Origin: an uncultured Roseburia sp.
GTDB taxonomy: Bacteria > Bacillota > Clostridia > Lachnospirales > Lachnospiraceae
Direction: 5' to 3'
Length of the DNA: 6,579 bases
NCBI GenBank assembly: GCA_905206195.1
Contig: CAJLGN010000079.1
Coordinates: 1-6,579, forward strand
Shown: in pieces, positions 5,123 to 6,579 of the stretch
Layout of the letters: each line of letters begins with the position of its first letter
Position numbering within the stretch: position 1 is the stretch's first letter
Made by a program: the position numbers and the translations under genes
The notes under the pieces: generated by a model
Told to the model about the DNA's origin: nothing
The model's database searches: none
Seen by the model: the letters and a program-made list of their open reading frames with translations, nothing else

Positions 5123-5863
5123 TTACAGCACTTTCGACAAAAATTCCTGCAGCCTCGGGCTCTTCGGATTCCGGAACACCTCCTCCGGCGTGCCCTCCTC
5201 CTGGATTATCCCGTCGTTGATGAACATGACGCGGTTGGCCACCTCCCTGGCAAATCCCATCTCGTGGGTCACCACGACCATCGTCATGCCGTCCTCCGCC
5301 AGCTCCTTCATCAGACTGAGCACCTCCCCCACCATCTCCGGGTCAAGCGCGGAGGGCGGCTCGTCAAAGAGAATGATATCCGGGCTCATCGCCAGCGAGC
5401 GAACGATGGCGATGCGCTGCTTTTGTCCGCCGGAAAGCTGTGATGGGTAGGCGTCCGCCTTATCCAAAAGTCCGATCCGGGCGAGGAGATCATCCGCCTT
5501 TTTCACGGCCTCCTCACCGGACATTTTCCCGCGCTTTACCGGCGCCAACATGATATTTTCCCGAATTGTCATATTCGGAAAAAGATTGAACTGCTGGAAT
5601 ACCATGCCAATTTTCTCCCGCACCTGATTGATATCCACCGACGCATCTGTCAGGTCGGTTCCCTCGAACAGCACATGCCCTCCCGTGGGTGTCTCAAGGA
5701 GATTTAAGGAGCGCAGAAACGTCGACTTTCCACAGCCGGACGGACCGATGAGCGCCAGGACATCCCCCTTTTGTATCGTGGTGGAAATTCCCCGCAGCAC
5801 CTCGTGTCCGTCGAAGGATTTGCAGAGATCATTGACCTCCAAAATCACTGTATTTTCACTCAT
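5123..5863 (-). CDS. polar amino acid ABC transporter, ATP-binding protein
   Basis: This is the cytoplasmic ATPase of an amino acid importer of the GlnQ/HisP/ArtP type. In its 246 residues all nucleotide-binding motifs are present: Walker [10 protein letters not shown] (40-48), Q-loop Gln90 in [11 protein letters not shown], signature LSGGQKQR (143-150), Walker B IILFDEP (163-169) with the catalytic glutamate Glu168, D-loop SALDPE (171-176), and switch His200 in [10 protein letters not shown]. The length and the FNLFPNMT and [11 protein letters not shown] wording are those of the polar amino acid uptake family. The residue after DEP is Pro170, where these proteins usually have Thr. The start ATG overlaps the end of the permease gene by 8 bp, so translation is probably coupled. 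AAGGAG lies 11 nt upstream, and a closer GAGG lies 4 nt upstream. The substrate cannot be told from the ATPase. No substrate-binding protein is in view; it probably lies to the right of the window. Confidence 0.95.
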   Translation of the reverse strand: MSENTVILEVNDLCKSFDGHEVLRGISTTIQKGDVLALIGPSGCGKSTFLRSLNLLETPTGGHVLFEGTDLTDASVDINQVREKIGMVFQQFNLFPNMTIRENIMLAPVKRGKMSGEEAVKKADDLLARIGLLDKADAYPSQLSGGQKQRIAIVRSLAMSPDIILFDEPPSALDPEMVGEVLSLMKELAEDGMTMVVVTHEMGFAREVANRVMFINDGIIQEEGTPEEVFRNPKSPRLQEFLSKVL

Positions 5864-6579
5864 TGTTCCTCAGTCTCCTTTCCAGTGTGTTGACCGCCTT
5901 GCTAAGTCCCATCACCATCAGCAGATAGATGAGCGCCACTGCAATCAGCGGCATAAACGCCTCGTAGGTTAAGCTTCGGATGATATCACCGCCCTTGGTC
6001 AGATCCATCAGTCCGATGTAACCGCTGATCGATGTCTCCTTCAGCAGGCTGATGAACTCGTTGCAGAGGGCCGGAAGAATATTTTTCACCGCCTGCGGAA
6101 GAACGATGCTCGTCATGGTCTGCTTATAGTTAAGCCCAAGGCTGCGCCCCGCCTCAAACTGTCCGATGTCCACCGCCATAATGCCGGAGCGAACGATCTC
6201 GGCCACGTACGCCGCAGAATTTAGACCGAATGCGATGATCGCGACCACAAGCTTCCCAGCGTGAACACTCTGGAAAATGACAAAATTGATAATGAGCAGC
6301 TGGATCATCACCGGCGTTCCACGCACAATGGCAAGATAAGCCCTGCAGAGTGCATTCAAAATCGCAAATCCGCCGTTTCTGTCATGATTTGTGCGCACGA
6401 CAGCGATCAAAAATCCGAGCACAATACCGATAATCAGCGAAAACACCGTGATAATCAGCGTGTTTCCAAGCCCTCGAAACAGATACATATAGCGGGCATC
6501 CCTGATAAAATTATCGTAAAAATTTTCTGCGATCCCGCTTTCTTCACCGGTGGCATTTGGATCAACCACGATGATCACC
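5856..6579 (-). CDS. polar amino acid ABC transporter, permease (start at or beyond the right edge)
   Basis: This is the membrane subunit of the same importer, a HisM/GlnP-family permease; 240 residues are visible. Hydrophobic segments lie near residues 38-62 ([20 protein letters not shown]), 88-105, 109-128, and 208-228, with a shorter one about 175-192. The first two frame the family motif RGTPVMIQL (86-94). The EAA loop that docks on the ATPase is at about 142-171 ([20 protein letters not shown] within it). [13 protein letters not shown] (181-193) is also typical. The frame is open to the right edge. The first possible start is a GTG at 6576-6578, but no upstream sequence exists to judge a ribosome binding site. 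The soluble stretch at residues 1-35 ([20 protein letters not shown]) resembles the normal N-terminus of such permeases in Clostridia, so little is likely missing. However, fusion to an upstream substrate-binding domain, known in this family, cannot be excluded. Confidence 0.92.
   Translation of the reverse strand, partial: VIIVVDPNATGEESGIAENFYDNFIRDARYMYLFRGLGNTLIITVFSLIIGIVLGFLIAVVRTNHDRNGGFAILNALCRAYLAIVRGTPVMIQLLIINFVIFQSVHAGKLVVAIIAFGLNSAAYVAEIVRSGIMAVDIGQFEAGRSLGLNYKQTMTSIVLPQAVKNILPALCNEFISLLKETSISGYIGLMDLTKGGDIIRSLTYEAFMPLIAVALIYLLMVMGLSKAVNTLERRLRNNE

Noticed and set aside
5061..5450. Plus-strand open frame starting MKFAFCDSL
   Set aside because: It begins within the palindrome arm and runs antisense through the ABC ATPase gene; no ribosome binding site and no family signature.

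Overview
The window looks like chromosomal DNA of a Gram-positive Clostridia member, most likely a Lachnospiraceae-type Firmicute. This is inferred from gene content and style: strong AGGAGG-type ribosome binding sites, moderate GC with short AT-rich spacers, a ThiI without a rhodanese domain next to a cysteine desulfurase, and an HPr-like protein beside mtaB. No database search was possible. The genus is not determined.

Almost all coding is on the minus strand, so transcription mostly runs from right to left. At the right edge (5123-6578) are the permease and ATPase of a polar amino acid ABC importer. They overlap by 8 bp, and the permease reaches the window edge. A 251-bp spacer (4872-5122) follows. 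It holds a 108-bp imperfect palindrome and then a good sigma-A-type promoter reading into the next operon. That operon runs prmA (ribosomal protein L11 methyltransferase), rsmE (16S rRNA m3U1498 methyltransferase), a PLP-dependent cysteine desulfurase, and thiI (tRNA 4-thiouridine synthase). The first three are packed with gaps of 1 and 4 bp. The desulfurase and thiI are separated by 176 bp that carry two stem-loops and a 25-nt repeat also found in the palindrome. At the left edge (1-147) is the N-terminus of mtaB, a tRNA methylthiotransferase, also on the minus strand. Between thiI and mtaB lies the only plus-strand gene, a 76-residue HPr-like protein with its own promoter and a strong intrinsic terminator.

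The left two thirds of the window therefore form a translation-modification neighbourhood: L11 methylation, 16S rRNA methylation, s4U in tRNA, and ms2t6A in tRNA. The desulfurase probably supplies persulfide sulfur to ThiI. The ABC importer looks like an unrelated neighbouring operon.

Most genes here are ordinary members of known families. The points worth a second look are the HPr-like protein, which keeps the regulatory-serine region but lacks the catalytic histidine, and the repeats in the spacers: a long foldback element beside the prmA promoter, a related half-copy upstream of thiI, and a structured segment between the HPr terminator and thiI. I see no evidence for a new multi-gene system, tRNA, rRNA, CRISPR array, riboswitch or complete insertion sequence.
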